From Arthrobacter rhizophilus (GTDB taxonomy: Bacteria > Actinomycetota > Actinomycetes > Actinomycetales > Micrococcaceae), in NCBI RefSeq assembly GCF_026241105.1, contig NZ_JAPFFT010000018.1, forward strand, positions 33,103-97,102: a stretch of DNA of 64,000 nt, read 5' to 3'. The notes under the pieces were generated by a model that made no database searches, was not told the origin of the DNA, and saw only the letters and a program-made list of their open reading frames with translations. Both the position numbers and the translations under genes were made by a program. Each line of letters opens with the position of its first letter. The stretch's first letter is position 1. Shown in pieces: positions 24,311 to 33,415 of the stretch.

Positions 24311-25336
24311 ATGGACGCCGTAGACGCGCTCAATGAAACCGCCTTCTGGCTGGAACGGGAACTCGCGGACAGCTTCAAAGTCCAGGCGTTTCGCCGAGCC
24401 GCGGACATCATCGCCGGCCTGAGCCAAGAGGAACTGGCTGCCCGGGCCAAGGATGGCCGCCTCAAGCGAACCAAGGGAATCGGCAGCCGGACCTTCGAGG
24501 TGATCAGCCAAGCCCTGGGCGGCGCCGTTCCGGACTACCTTGAGAACCTCCGCCGTGGCGGCGCCGAACCCTTGGTCAACGGTGGACACCAGCTGCACGC
24601 CCAGCTTCGCGGCGATCTGCACAGCCATAGCAACTGGTCGGATGGCGGCTCGCCGATCAAAGTTATGGCCGACGCGGCTCGTATACTCGGCCGGGAATAT
24701 ATCGCGTTGACTGATCACTCCCCCAACCTCACCATCGCCAACGGTCTCAGCCCGGAGCGTTTGATGGAGCAACTCACCGTTTTGGATGGGATCAACGACG
24801 GGTACGGCCAGGCGCCCGGCTTTCGGCTATTGGCCGGCATCGAAGTGGACATCCTTGAAGACGGCGACTTGGACCAGTCCGTGGAACTGCTGAGTCAACT
24901 GGACGTTGTGGTTGCCAGCGTCCACTCGAAGCTCCGATCCGACAAACGGTCCACGACGCGTCGAATGCTCGCAGCAATCGAAAACCCGCACACAAACGTC
25001 CTCGGTCATTGCACCGGCAGATTGGTCAAGGGATCACGCGGAACAAGACCCCCATCGGAGTTCGACGCAGAAAAGGTGTTCGCGTCGTGTGCGGAGCACT
25101 CGGTCGCCGTCGAAATCAATTCGAGGCCAGAGCGCCAGGACCCGCCGGACGAATTGATTCGGATTGCCCTCGATGCTGGCTGCCTTTTCAGCATCGACAG
25201 TGACGCGCATGCCCCCGGCCAGCTCGATTTCCTGCAATACGGAGCGGAGCGGGCAGAAGCCAACGGTGTACCCGCCGATCGGATCATCACGACGTGGCCC
25301 TTGGATCGGCTTCTTGAGTGGTTCCAGCCCGACTGA
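24311..25336 (+). CDS. PHP-domain phosphoesterase with N-terminal helix-hairpin-helix, no polymerase domain
   Basis: A 341-residue protein. Residues about 1-75 form a helical, helix-hairpin-helix-like segment (LKRTKGIGSRTFEVISQAL). Residues about 98-335 form a PHP domain with metal motifs RGDLHSHSNWSDG, ALTDHS, AGIEVDI, VVASVHS, LGHCTGR and SIDSDAH. PHP domains of PolX family members carry 3'-5' exonuclease or phosphatase activity. Here the nucleotidyltransferase domain of PolX is absent, so it resembles PolX cut down to its DNA-binding and PHP parts. DNA repair or nucleotide processing is likely, but histidinol-phosphatase-type activity cannot be excluded. Confidence 0.85.
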   Translation: MDAVDALNETAFWLERELADSFKVQAFRRAADIIAGLSQEELAARAKDGRLKRTKGIGSRTFEVISQALGGAVPDYLENLRRGGAEPLVNGGHQLHAQLRGDLHSHSNWSDGGSPIKVMADAARILGREYIALTDHSPNLTIANGLSPERLMEQLTVLDGINDGYGQAPGFRLLAGIEVDILEDGDLDQSVELLSQLDVVVASVHSKLRSDKRSTTRRMLAAIENPHTNVLGHCTGRLVKGSRGTRPPSEFDAEKVFASCAEHSVAVEINSRPERQDPPDELIRIALDAGCLFSIDSDAHAPGQLDFLQYGAERAEANGVPADRIITTWPLDRLLEWFQPD

Positions 25337-25350
25337 CGGCGCCGGCACCA

Positions 25351-25603
25351 TCAGCGGCGTCGCGCCGCCCGCACCCGTAAGGCCGCAACCACCCGCACGA
25401 CGGCGAACAGCCCGATCAGCCGCAGTCCGGCGTCGCCGAGGTCTCTTTCGCCCAGCCACGTAGATGCCCCACCAAGCTGGCACCGCCGACCACCATCACG
25501 CCGGCCAGGATCACCACCGAGCTGTGGCCCAGGCTGAACGCAAATCCGACGCTCACGGGGTCTTTGCGCTGTGCCACGAGGCGAACTCCGCGAGTGAGGT
25601 CAT
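25351..25603 (-). pseudogene. Decayed nickel/cobalt permease (NicT/HoxN/NixA family) after ureD
   Basis: An ATG overlaps the ureD stop codon (TGATGA) and opens a frame that reads [16 protein letters not shown] before a stop. In another frame (25571 down to 25416) the DNA encodes DPVSVGFAFSLGHSSVVILA, which carries the FSLGHS motif of NicT/HoxN permeases. A third segment (ending at 25351) encodes LIGLFAVVRVVAALRVR, resembling the last helix and tail. Start, middle and end are thus present in pieces, but most of the roughly 1-kb gene is deleted and frameshifted. It would have supplied nickel for urease. Confidence 0.6.
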
Positions 25604-26499
25604 CAGTATTTCCTTAGGTTCAGCGGCGCCCGGCCGTACCAGCGTTCGCGCAAAAGGCCGGTACACGCACCAAGCAATCGATTGAGTTCGCCGGTGCTGT
25701 TCGAGAGGGAGCGTAGGACCAGGCCCGTTGTGTCCGCAAGGGTCCGGGTCAGCGACAAGCCCGAGTAAGCGTCATAGCTGATCGTCAGCCGGTGGAGTTC
25801 ATCGGCGAGCGCTTGGTCAACCCGAGGATCCACCAGAATGAGCGAACCCAGGTGGCTGTAGCCCTCCATGAAGCCCATTCCCGTCACATCACCCCGGGGT
25901 GGCCGGATCAGGAGGTTGTCCAGCGCAAGAAGCCCCGTGCCGTCGTCGCTCTCCACCTGGATTTCGTTCCGGAGCCGGAGTTCCCGGTACTTGAAGGAAG
26001 CGCCGTCCGGCGACCAGCCGGGGGTGATGACTTCCGCCATGATGAGGCTCGACGTCGGATGGACAGTGATGTGCGTATTCTGCCGATAGCTGGCCTCCCG
26101 GTAGGCGATGAGTTGGTCCGGAGCCAACTCCAGTTCCGCGCCCTCCCCCAGCCGGATGGTCATCCGCTGCTCCGCAAACGACCCCGGTGTCCGATATATC
26201 TTCGTGGCCGACTGCGTCGTCAAAAGCAAGGACGCCCCGGCCTCCACCTCGACTTCCACAACGTAGAGATCCGCCCCTAAATACGCCCCACCCGGATTGA
26301 CCATGACATAACAAACCTGCCCGGACCCATCCAAGTAGTGCGGCCTCAACACCCGCAAGGCACCCTGATGAAACTGCTGCACGGCCACGGAACGCTGAGC
26401 ACGCAAGGCGACCCGAAGGCTGAGCTCTCCCGTGGGCGAGACAACAGCAGCGGCGGAGTCGGGCATAGAAAGCTCAGCCGCTGTCGCCGTCGTGCTCAT
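25603..26499 (-). CDS. ureD: Urease accessory protein UreD
   Basis: A 298-residue UreD/UreH, the scaffold that binds apo-urease together with UreF and UreG during nickel loading. Conserved parts are [33 protein letters not shown], the [16 protein letters not shown] block, and [15 protein letters not shown] near the C-terminus. The ATG at 26499 overlaps the ureG stop by four bases. An upstream in-frame ATG (26538) lies inside ureG. It is the last intact gene of the urease operon, which runs ureA-B-C-E-F-G-D leftward. Confidence 0.92.
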   Translation of the reverse strand: MSTTATAAELSMPDSAAAVVSPTGELSLRVALRAQRSVAVQQFHQGALRVLRPHYLDGSGQVCYVMVNPGGAYLGADLYVVEVEVEAGASLLLTTQSATKIYRTPGSFAEQRMTIRLGEGAELELAPDQLIAYREASYRQNTHITVHPTSSLIMAEVITPGWSPDGASFKYRELRLRNEIQVESDDGTGLLALDNLLIRPPRGDVTGMGFMEGYSHLGSLILVDPRVDQALADELHRLTISYDAYSGLSLTRTLADTTGLVLRSLSNSTGELNRLLGACTGLLRERWYGRAPLNLRKY

Positions 26500-27113
26500 T
26501 GCGCCAGGTCGAGCATCAGGACATCGTGCCGCATCCATGCGATGACCTTGTCGAGCCCTTCGTCGGTTTTGAGGTTGGTGAAGCAGAAGGGTTTGTCGCC
26601 GCGGAATTCCTTGGAGTCCCGCTCCATCACGGAGAGGTCGGCCCCGACGAACGGTGCGAGGTCGGTCTTGTTGATGATGAAGAGGTCCGATTTGATCATG
26701 CCTTGGCCGGCTTTGCGGGGGATTTTCTCTCCCTGGGCGACGTCGATGATGTAGATCGAGAAGTCCACGAGTTCGGGGCTGAACGTGGCGGAGAGATTGT
26801 CGCCGCCGGATTCCACGAAGATGACCTGCAGGTCCGGGTGGCGTTTCTTGAGTTCCTCGATTGCCGCCGTGTTCATGGATGTGTCTTCGCGGATGGCGGT
26901 GTGCGGGCAGCCGCCGGTTTCGACGCCGATGATCCGGTCCTCGGGCAGGATGCCGTTGGCAGCGAGGATCTTGGCGTCTTCGATCGTATAGATGTCGTTG
27001 GTGATGGCGGCCATGGAGATTTCCCGGCTCATGTGGCGGGTCAGGCGCTCCACGAGCTGCGTTTTTCCGGCTCCAACCGGGCCGCCGATCCCGATCTTGA
27101 TGGGCTCAGACAT
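26496..27113 (-). CDS. ureG: Urease accessory GTPase UreG
   Basis: A 205-residue SIMIBI-class GTPase that delivers nickel to urease in a GTP-dependent manner. The Walker [14 protein letters not shown], the nickel-binding [13 protein letters not shown] motif, [16 protein letters not shown] and the NKTDLAP base-recognition motif are all intact. The gene starts 16 bp after ureF and overlaps ureD by four bases. Confidence 0.95.
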   Translation of the reverse strand: MSEPIKIGIGGPVGAGKTQLVERLTRHMSREISMAAITNDIYTIEDAKILAANGILPEDRIIGVETGGCPHTAIREDTSMNTAAIEELKKRHPDLQVIFVESGGDNLSATFSPELVDFSIYIIDVAQGEKIPRKAGQGMIKSDLFIINKTDLAPFVGADLSVMERDSKEFRGDKPFCFTNLKTDEGLDKVIAWMRHDVLMLDLAQ

Positions 27114-27129
27114 GTGTCCTCCTATGGTT

Positions 27130-27819
27130 CTAGCTCATGAACATGCGCGCACGTTGCCATTCGTGCCGCATCTGCGAGATTTCCAGCCCGGGGCTCACGG
27201 CCCCGAAGTCGTCCGGCGTCAGGTGCGCGACCCGCTCGACGGCGGCAGCGACGTCGTCGTGCGCCTTTCGCAGCACCCGCTGCCCGGCGTTCTGGCCGAG
27301 CGGGATGGCGCGCACGGCGTTTTGCGTCAGAGTGGTGACCGCGGCGAAGAGGTACGCGGCGAGCGCTTCCTCGAACGGCACGCCGAGCGAGCGCGCGACG
27401 ACGGCGAACGCCAGCGGCTGATGGCCGGCGGCACGGCCCGTGGTCACCAACGCCCGGTACGCATCGAGCTCCGCCGAGGGAAAGACTTCGCTCCCGATCT
27501 CGATCAGCCGCCCGCCCATCTTGGTACTGGCCTCCCGCAACTGCCGCGGCAGCAGCTGAGCGCTCAAATGAGCATCCAACCCACCGAGATCCACCCCCTC
27601 ATAAAGGAACCGAATGGCCAACCCATCGGAATAAGTCAACTGCTGCCCCACAAACGCAGCCAGCCACACCCCAAAACTTCCCTCATCAGATACGAGCCCA
27701 CGATCGATGTACGTCTCAAACCCCAGCGAGTGCGCAAACGCCCCAGTAGGCAACGCGGAGTCAGTCAGCTGCTGAAGCGCGAGCTGATGAAAGGCGGAAC
27801 TAGTGCGTGTGTTCAGCAT
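27130..27819 (-). CDS. ureF: Urease accessory protein UreF
   Basis: A 229-residue all-helical UreF, which acts with UreD and UreG in the pre-activation complex. Conserved landmarks are [19 protein letters not shown], a central [13 protein letters not shown] region, and [17 protein letters not shown]. Its ATG lies 20 bases inside the end of ureE, so the pair is translationally coupled. Confidence 0.93.
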   Translation of the reverse strand: MLNTRTSSAFHQLALQQLTDSALPTGAFAHSLGFETYIDRGLVSDEGSFGVWLAAFVGQQLTYSDGLAIRFLYEGVDLGGLDAHLSAQLLPRQLREASTKMGGRLIEIGSEVFPSAELDAYRALVTTGRAAGHQPLAFAVVARSLGVPFEEALAAYLFAAVTTLTQNAVRAIPLGQNAGQRVLRKAHDDVAAAVERVAHLTPDDFGAVSPGLEISQMRHEWQRARMFMS

Positions 27820-28279
27820 GGCGGAAAGGCACCGGCATTACGCGTTCCTGACGGTCGTACGGCACGCCGACGTGTTTGAGGTAGTCCTCCACCGTGTGGT
27901 CGTACTGGCACACCATGACTTCGGCCCCGTACTCGGAGCCAGCGTCGAAGAATTGCGCCTGCAGGTGTCGGTTGCCCAAGGAGTGCGCCACCACACCCAT
28001 TTCGTAGATGCTGCGCGCGGCGACGACCAGGACGTCGGTCGGCAGCACGGAGACCACGATGAGGTTCGCATCCTCGACGGCAAGGATGTCGCCGTCGCGC
28101 AGATCCCCGGACCCGGCAGGGAGGCGGATGCCGAACTCCTTGCCGTGGTCCGTGGTGACGCGCTGGATGCGTTTGACCAGTTGGGCGCTGGGCAGCACAA
28201 CCTTCTCCTTGTGGAAACCGGCAAACTGTTCGGGATTGGGCAGTTCGTGCAGATTGCCCAGGATCTTTTCGATGATCAT
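27800..28279 (-). CDS. ureE: Urease accessory protein UreE
   Basis: A 159-residue nickel metallochaperone. The N-terminal domain (to about 75; RDGDILAVEDANLIVVSV) and the C-terminal metal-binding domain (YEMGVVAHSLGNRHLQAQF) are present. The tail is short, ending RHAEHTH, with a few histidines but not the long His-rich tract of Klebsiella UreE. AGGAGAACAC precedes the ATG. It is 18 bp downstream of ureC. Confidence 0.93.
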   Translation of the reverse strand: MIIEKILGNLHELPNPEQFAGFHKEKVVLPSAQLVKRIQRVTTDHGKEFGIRLPAGSGDLRDGDILAVEDANLIVVSVLPTDVLVVAARSIYEMGVVAHSLGNRHLQAQFFDAGSEYGAEVMVCQYDHTVEDYLKHVGVPYDRQERVMPVPFRHAEHTH

Positions 28280-28297
28280 GTGTTCTCCTCCAGCGAT

Positions 28298-30094
28298 CTA
28301 GAAAAGGAAGTAGCGCTGGGCCATGGGCAGCACGTCGGAGGGCTCGCAGGTGACGTCTTCGCCGTCGACCGTCACTTTGTAGGTCTCGGGGTCGACGGCG
28401 ATATCCGGCGTCTCGCCGTTGAACTTCAAGTCCGCTTTGCTCAGGTTCCGGATGCCGGACACCGGCCGGATAACGCGCTGCAGGCCGAGTTCTTCCGGGA
28501 CGCCGGCGTCGATGGCCGCCTTGGACAGGAAGGTGATGGAGGACTGCTGCAACGCCTTCCCGTGGGTGGCGAACATCGGGCGCATGGTGCGCGGCTGCGG
28601 GGTGGGGATGGAGCCGTTGGAATCGCCCATGAGTGCGTAGGCAATCTGCCCGCCTTTGAGGACCAGCTCGGGCTTCACGCCGAAGAAGGCCGGATTCCAG
28701 AGGACGAGGTCGGCGAACTTGCCCACTTCCACGGAGCCGATGGAGTCCGCCATGCCCTGCGCGATGGCCGGGTTGATGGTGTATTTGGAGATGTAGCGCT
28801 TGATCCTGAAGTTGTCGCTTTCCTCGCCCAAGCCGTTTGCAGCGCCGTGGCTTGCGCCTGTGCTGTCCCTCCAGGGGTCCTTGAGGACGCCCCGCTGCCG
28901 CTTCATGGCATCGGCCACCTGCCAGGTCCGGATCACGACTTCGCCCACACGTCCCATGGCCTGGGAATCCGAGGACGTCATGGAGAAGATGCCCAGGTCC
29001 TGGAGCACGTCTTCGGCTGCGATGGTCTCGGCCCGGATGCGGGAATCGGCGAACGCCACGTCTTCAGGAATGTCCGGGTTGAGGTGGTGGCACACCATGA
29101 GCATGTCGAGGTGCTCTTCGATGGTGTTCCGCGTGTATGGGAGCGTGGGGTTGGTGGATGCCGGGAGCACATTGGGCAGTCCGGCGATCTTGATGATGTC
29201 CGGGGCGTGCCCTCCGCCTGCTCCTTCGGTGTGGAAGGTGTGGATCACACGGCCGTCGATCGCCTTGATGGTGTCCTCCACGAATCCGCACTCGTTGAGG
29301 GTGTCCGTGTGGATGGCTACCTGTACATCGTATTCATCGGCTACGCGGAGCGACATGTCGATGGACGACGTCGTGGCGCCCCAGTCTTCATGGACTTTGA
29401 GGCCCACTGCGCCTGCGCGGATCTGTTCGGCCAGCGGCTCGATGGCAGAGGCGTGCCCCTTGCCCAGGAGTCCGATGTTGATCGGGAGCCCCTCCGCCGC
29501 TTGCAGCATCCGCGAAATGTGCCATTTGCCGGGAGTGACGGTGGTGGCCTTGGTACCTTCGGCCGGTCCCGTGCCACCGCCCACCATGGTTGTGACGCCG
29601 CTGCACAGGGCAGTGGGGACCTGGTCCGGGGAAATGTAGTGGATATGGGTGTCAACGCCGCCTGCGGTGAGGATCTTGCCTTCCCCCGCGATCATCTCGG
29701 TACTGGCGCCGATCACGATGTCCACGCCGTCGGCGATCTGGGGGTTCCCGGCTTTGCCTATCTTGAAGATGTGCCCATCTTTGAGCGCCACGTCGGCTTT
29801 GTAGATTCCGGTGTAGTCGAGGACCACCACGTTGGAAATGACGGTGTCCGGGACGTCGAGCGTCTGGTCCGATGCCGCGTTGGATTCAGGCAGGCGGCCG
29901 TCGCGGGTCACTTGGCCGTTCTGCCCCATGCCGTCGCGGACCACTTTGCCGCCGCCGAACATGACCTCTTCGCCGTAGACCGTGTAGTCCTTTTCGATCT
30001 CAAGGAACAGCTCGGTGTCCGCCAAGCGGATGGAGTCGCCCGTCGTCGGGCCGTAAAGGTCTGCGTACTGCTTGCGCGAAATTTCAAAGCTCAC
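28298..30094 (-). CDS. ureC: Urease subunit alpha
   Basis: The 598-residue catalytic subunit, which hydrolyses urea to ammonia and carbamate at a di-nickel centre. Active-site residues are present: His150 and His152 in GVDTHIHY, the carbamylated Lys233 in GLKVHEDWG, the histidines in [12 protein letters not shown] and MVCHHLNPD, and the Asp in TSSDSQAMG. The GTG at 30094 lies inside the end of ureB (11-base overlap), and an ATG further upstream would run through ureB. It is about 30 residues longer than Klebsiella UreC because of two inserts: about 16 residues after DGMGQ (around 59-76) and a Gly/Ser-rich stretch near KDPWRDSTG. Confidence 0.95.
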   Translation of the reverse strand: MSFEISRKQYADLYGPTTGDSIRLADTELFLEIEKDYTVYGEEVMFGGGKVVRDGMGQNGQVTRDGRLPESNAASDQTLDVPDTVISNVVVLDYTGIYKADVALKDGHIFKIGKAGNPQIADGVDIVIGASTEMIAGEGKILTAGGVDTHIHYISPDQVPTALCSGVTTMVGGGTGPAEGTKATTVTPGKWHISRMLQAAEGLPINIGLLGKGHASAIEPLAEQIRAGAVGLKVHEDWGATTSSIDMSLRVADEYDVQVAIHTDTLNECGFVEDTIKAIDGRVIHTFHTEGAGGGHAPDIIKIAGLPNVLPASTNPTLPYTRNTIEEHLDMLMVCHHLNPDIPEDVAFADSRIRAETIAAEDVLQDLGIFSMTSSDSQAMGRVGEVVIRTWQVADAMKRQRGVLKDPWRDSTGASHGAANGLGEESDNFRIKRYISKYTINPAIAQGMADSIGSVEVGKFADLVLWNPAFFGVKPELVLKGGQIAYALMGDSNGSIPTPQPRTMRPMFATHGKALQQSSITFLSKAAIDAGVPEELGLQRVIRPVSGIRNLSKADLKFNGETPDIAVDPETYKVTVDGEDVTCEPSDVLPMAQRYFLF

Positions 30095-30491
30095 TGGGCT
30101 GTCCTTCCTTGCCTGCTCCGGGCCCTTCGGTGGCTCCGGGCCCTTCGGTGGCGGCAGCGCCGCCGTCGTTCTTTCCGGCGCCCGCATCAAGGGGACCGTT
30201 GACGGCGTTCCGCAGGCCGTAGACTTCACGGCTGCCTGCAAGCGCAATGAGCTTGACGGTCTTGGAATCGCCGGGTTCGAAGCGCGCGGCCGTTCCGGCG
30301 GGGATGTCGAGGCGCCGGCCGTAAGCGGCTTCGCGGTCGAACTCGAGCGCGGGATTCGATTCGGCAAAGTGGTAATGCGAGCCCACCTGGACCGGGCGGT
30401 CGCCACGGTTGACGACGTCGACGGCGATTGCCTCGCGTCCGCTGTTGCAGGCAATGGGCTCTGTTTGGAGACGGTATTCACCGGGAATCAT
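30084..30491 (-). CDS. ureB: Urease subunit beta, with low-complexity tail
   Basis: A 135-residue urease beta subunit. The core (residues 1-102) has the standard [38 protein letters not shown] and [19 protein letters not shown]. After [11 protein letters not shown] the normal end is followed by about 30 Gly/Ala/Glu-rich residues encoded partly by a perfect 18-bp tandem duplication (30115-30132 and 30133-30150). The tail overlaps the ureC start, so it may have grown by repeat expansion. Confidence 0.93.
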   Translation of the reverse strand: MIPGEYRLQTEPIACNSGREAIAVDVVNRGDRPVQVGSHYHFAESNPALEFDREAAYGRRLDIPAGTAARFEPGDSKTVKLIALAGSREVYGLRNAVNGPLDAGAGKNDGGAAATEGPGATEGPGAGKEGQPSEL

Positions 30492-30500
30492 GTTGGCCTC

Positions 30501-30803
30501 CTAGCGGATCGGGTCGTGGACGGTGACGAGCTTGGTGCCGTCAGGGAAAGTGGCCTCGATTTGGACATCATGGATCATCTCGGGCACGCCCTCCATGACA
30601 TCCTCACGGCGAAGCAGCGTTGTCCCGTAGCTCATGAGTTCAGCGACGGTTTTCCCGTCTCGGGCACCCTCAATCAGTTCGTAGCTGATGATCGCGACGG
30701 CTTCGGGAAAGTTGAGTTTGAGCCCGCGGGATTGCCGACGGCGCGCGAGGTCGGCCGCGACCACGATCATGAGCTTTTCCTGCTCACGGGGCAAAAGATG
30801 CAT
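30501..30803 (-). CDS. ureA: Urease subunit gamma
   Basis: A 100-residue urease gamma subunit, first gene of the operon: [40 protein letters not shown] and [19 protein letters not shown] are family landmarks. AAGGAGAACCG precedes the ATG. The 202 bp upstream, toward dedA, holds the operon promoter, but I see no clear operator. Confidence 0.95.
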   Translation of the reverse strand: MHLLPREQEKLMIVVAADLARRRQSRGLKLNFPEAVAIISYELIEGARDGKTVAELMSYGTTLLRREDVMEGVPEMIHDVQIEATFPDGTKLVTVHDPIR

Positions 30804-31005
30804 CGGTTCTCCTTAAAAGTTGTGTGCTGCAGAGGCGGACATCAGTTCACTCAAGACTCAGAAAAGCCGAGGACGTCGGGGCAGCTACTACGGTTATAAC
30901 GCCAAACGTCAGACATATCCAGCTCGCCCCTTCACCGCCCCTCCCGAACGAATTGTGACCAGCCTAAGCCGACCAGGTTTCAGCCAGATTTCCGCTACCG
31001 CTTCC

Positions 31006-31614
31006 TCAAACTTTCTTGGCCTTATGCTTCCTGACCTGCCAGACGACCAGGATCGCCACCGCAACAACTGCCACCACAGCTGCAGCACCCCGGCCCACCG
31101 TGCGGGCCACTTCCTCGTATGAGTTTCCAGCCACAAAACCGAGAGTCACGAACAAGGACCCCCAGACGATGCCGCCGCTGAAGTTCCAGAACGCGAAGCG
31201 CCGGTAGGGCATGCGGCTGAGTCCGGCGAGAGCCGGCATGACGGCACGGAAGAACGCTGTGAACCGGCCCAGGAACACGGCGAGGCCGCCCTTGTCCTTG
31301 AGGAAGTCCTCGGCCCTTTGCAGTTGGGCACGTCTCTTGTCCAGGATCTTCAGGGCCATTACCCGGGGACCGAAGTGCTTGCCTATTTCGTAGCCCACGG
31401 TGTCGCCCGTGATTGCGGCAGTCACCACAATGACGATCATGAGCCACAAAGGAAAGATTCCACGGCTTGCAATCACTCCGCCCACCACAGCCGCCGTTTC
31501 ACCGGGGATCACAAAACCCACGAAGATTGCATCCTCGGCGAAGACGAGGGCGAAAACTATGCACCCGATCAGGAGCGGGCTGGTGTTGAGTAGTCCATCC
31601 AAAAGGGCTTGCAT
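31006..31614 (-). CDS. DedA family membrane protein
   Basis: A 202-residue DedA/VTT-family integral membrane protein. Family motifs are FVIPGETAAVVGG, the GDTVGYEIGKHFG segment, FLGRFTAFFRAVMPALAG and FWNFSGGIVWG. DedA proteins act as proton-driven flippases or in membrane homeostasis. The basic tail VRKHKAKKV is cytoplasmic. It starts 46 bp from the tRNA terminator on the same strand. Confidence 0.88.
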   Translation of the reverse strand: MQALLDGLLNTSPLLIGCIVFALVFAEDAIFVGFVIPGETAAVVGGVIASRGIFPLWLMIVIVVTAAITGDTVGYEIGKHFGPRVMALKILDKRRAQLQRAEDFLKDKGGLAVFLGRFTAFFRAVMPALAGLSRMPYRRFAFWNFSGGIVWGSLFVTLGFVAGNSYEEVARTVGRGAAAVVAVVAVAILVVWQVRKHKAKKV

Positions 31615-31660
31615 GAAGAACAGTCTGGCAGTTGAATGCGCACTTGGGCAGGAAAAGAGA

Positions 31661-31684
31661 AAAGGCGCGGTTGCCCGCGCCTTT
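31661..31684 (-). terminator. Ancestral tRNA-Lys terminator, now displaced
   Basis: 10-bp perfect stem AAAGGCGCGG / CCGCGCCTTT with a four-base loop. It lies just past the 37-bp tRNA 3'-end copy and therefore probably terminated tRNA-Lys before the element inserted. Confidence 0.7.
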
Positions 31685-31691
31685 CACAATG

Positions 31692-31728
31692 GGTGGGCCC
31701 TGTGGGGATCGAACCCACGACCCACGGA
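31692..31728 (-). repeat. att repeat: 37-bp copy of the tRNA-Lys 3' end
   Basis: Exact 37-bp duplicate of 33099-33135, i.e. the T arm, acceptor 3' strand and variable region of tRNA-Lys. The first mismatches on either side are at 31691 and 31729. This is the hallmark of the distal att site of an element integrated into a tRNA gene. Confidence 0.85.
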
Positions 31729-31915
31729 CACAATCCGCCACTATCCGCCGCGATACGTCCTCGACCCGATAGGTCGAAAAACCGCGAGAATCCGCGCCTG
31801 AACAGCCCGCCAGTCACTGTCAAGAATCCCGCCAAATCTTGCCAGCTCTGGGAGAGCATGCCTCCAAAGTTTACCGACGGGCAGTGGTCGGTTGACGTCC
31901 TTTAAGGGTCGAGTC

Positions 31916-32740
31916 ATGACTACCCCTCACATGCCCCGGCAGCCTCAGAACCCCACTGGGGTTCTTGACCTCGGCCATGAAGCGACTCAGCCCGATGGGT
32001 TCAGTAACTTTGATTTACCTTCTATAGGATCAGCGAATGATCCTTGCTTTCCAGACGAATCCGCTCGGGGCGGACAGCTTTACTACATGGGCGCACTAAT
32101 GGTGGGCGCTGAGGAAGCAAGAAAGCTTGAGAAGAGCCTAGATGCAATTGTCGCGGCTGTAGTCAATGACGTCCCTGGCTTCGACCCTGCAACTGAGCTT
32201 CATGGTTACGAAGTCTTCCACCAGAAAGAGGGTTGGGAAGGCGTCCCGGTGTGGTTGGCGGTGAACGTATGCAAGCAAGTCGCCGAGGCCATACATGACT
32301 CAGGCGCAGTCTTCGTTTTCCGTGGCATTGACGTCCAGAAGCTCAAAGACAAGTACGCAAATCCACATCCAGCCCACGCGCTTGCACTCTCGCACACACT
32401 TGAGTCTGTACAGCGCGTCCTCAACCTTGACCACACGGACGAAAGTGCTCTGGTTCTTGCCGACGAGCACCACACTGCGCCGGACAGCAGGACCCGATTC
32501 CGCGGTATGCGGGCCGCCGCGCAAAGGGGATATACAAGCATTCCGTTGAGCGACCTCATAGATACGATCTATTTCGGCCCGTCGAACCACAGCCGCCTGC
32601 TTCAGGCCGCGGATATGGCGACTTTTCTGACTAACCGCTCGGTCACGATCGCGGAGAGGCATCCTGCCGCGAAGAAGGCAATGCAGGAGATCAAGGGCAA
32701 TCTCGACCAAGCTACACGGTTTAGCTATGTCTGGCCGTGA
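31916..32740 (+). CDS. DUF3800 domain protein on the integrated element
   Basis: A 274-residue protein matching the DUF3800 pattern. The N-terminal acidic motif is PCFPDES, the middle has ELHGYEVFHQKEGW, then a LADEHH acidic pair, and the C-terminal motif is SRLLQAADMATFL, as in the S-x-x-x-Q-x-A-D signature. DUF3800 is thought to have an RNase H-like fold and is common on phages and genomic islands; function is not established. The ATG at 31916 has AAGG upstream and is preferred over a TTG at 31892. Its lower GC content and different codon use point to horizontal transfer. Confidence 0.8.
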   Translation: MTTPHMPRQPQNPTGVLDLGHEATQPDGFSNFDLPSIGSANDPCFPDESARGGQLYYMGALMVGAEEARKLEKSLDAIVAAVVNDVPGFDPATELHGYEVFHQKEGWEGVPVWLAVNVCKQVAEAIHDSGAVFVFRGIDVQKLKDKYANPHPAHALALSHTLESVQRVLNLDHTDESALVLADEHHTAPDSRTRFRGMRAAAQRGYTSIPLSDLIDTIYFGPSNHSRLLQAADMATFLTNRSVTIAERHPAAKKAMQEIKGNLDQATRFSYVWP

Positions 32741-32766
32741 GCGCATAGGGCTGACCGCTTAAAACA

Positions 32767-32797
32767 CGAAACCCCGTGCTTCTGCATCGGGGTTTCG
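32767..32797 (+). terminator. Terminator of the DUF3800 gene
   Basis: 10-bp perfect stem CGAAACCCCG / CGGGGTTTCG, 27 bp after the stop codon. Confidence 0.8.
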
Positions 32798-33063
32798 GTC
32801 TATGCGGGAGACGTTTCCGCGTCCTGCGTTCACCACGGTAGCAATCATCGACGGCCCGTGCAAGACATGCCGCAGTTCACCGTCTGCGATCCCCACTGTG
32901 CTTAGCATCCTGCGTCGGACCGGCCCTGTACGACACCCATCACTAGCGCCGACGAAGGCCTCTGGAACCGCAAAGGGTGGGCCGGATGGACATCACACAC
33001 CCGGGGGTTACACACGTTCTGTCCTAATAACCCCTATTACCCGCAGTTTTGGCGCGGCGCAAG

Positions 33064-33096
33064 AAAACCCCCGGAACCCATGGTTCCGGGGGTTTT
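33064..33096 (-). terminator. Terminator behind tRNA-Lys supplied by the element
   Basis: 15-bp perfect stem ending in AAAA / TTTT with a CAT loop, five bases from the tRNA 3' end. It differs in sequence from the displaced terminator at 31661-31684, as expected if the element brought its own. Confidence 0.85.
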
Positions 33097-33098
33097 AC

Positions 33099-33135
33099 GG
33101 TGGGCCCTGTGGGGATCGAACCCACGACCCACGGA
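33099..33135 (-). repeat. att repeat within the intact tRNA-Lys gene
   Basis: Second exact 37-bp copy, covering the 3' half of the tRNA up to the anticodon stem plus two bases. It pairs with 31692-31728. Confidence 0.85.
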
Positions 33136-33173
33136 TTAAAAGTCCGATGCTCTACCAACTGAGCTAAAGGCCC
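33101..33173 (-). tRNA. tRNA-Lys (anticodon TTT)
   Basis: 73-nt cloverleaf on the minus strand. The acceptor stem is GGGCCTT / AGGGCCC with one G-U pair and discriminator A. D loop AGCTCAGTTGGTAGAGC, anticodon loop CTTTTAA (anticodon TTT) and T arm GTGGGTTCGATCCCCAC are all present. CCA is not encoded. Its 3' 35 bases are duplicated at 31694-31728. Confidence 0.95.
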
Positions 33174-33415
33174 CTGCCGACTGTAGAAACAGCCATGAAT
33201 ACTGTACCCCAAGCTTAGGGACGTTTTGACACGGCCGAGCCCCGCGCCGTCGTCCCCTCTTTTGAACCAAACCCCGACGACGACGCGCAGCAACTACGGT
33301 GTGTCGGGGCGCCTGCGGATTCAAACCTGGGGAGAACGCTCCGCCACCGCAACAGCCACCGCAACAGCCGCTGATCAAGAGTGCACGAGCGAAGGCACAG
33401 GAGTAGCGTTGGGGC

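Larger units (their letters stand above)
31692..33135. mobile_element. 1.4-kb tRNA-Lys-integrated element carrying a DUF3800 gene
   Basis: The segment is bounded by 37-bp direct repeats, one being the functional 3' end of tRNA-Lys. It holds one gene (31916-32740), with visibly lower GC and codon use unlike its neighbours, and two hairpins, one restoring a terminator right behind the tRNA. No integrase, excisionase or replication gene is visible. The 360 bp between the gene and the tRNA (32741-33100) hold only the hairpins and no convincing ORF. It is either a remnant of a larger island or a minimal element mobilised in trans. Confidence 0.72.

Noticed and set aside
25464..25685. 73-codon plus-strand frame behind the PHP gene
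   Set aside because: It runs antisense through the nickel-permease remnant and into ureD, with shadow-type His/Ala composition.
27803..30202. 799-codon open frame antisense to ureE/ureC
   Set aside because: It mirrors the urease genes codon for codon and is dominated by Gly/Asp/His/Val runs typical of antisense high-GC frames.
31569..31859. Minus-strand frame over the left att repeat as the end of an integrase gene
   Set aside because: No Arg-His-Arg-Tyr recombinase motif is visible, and the frame simply runs through the tRNA-derived repeat and the terminator.
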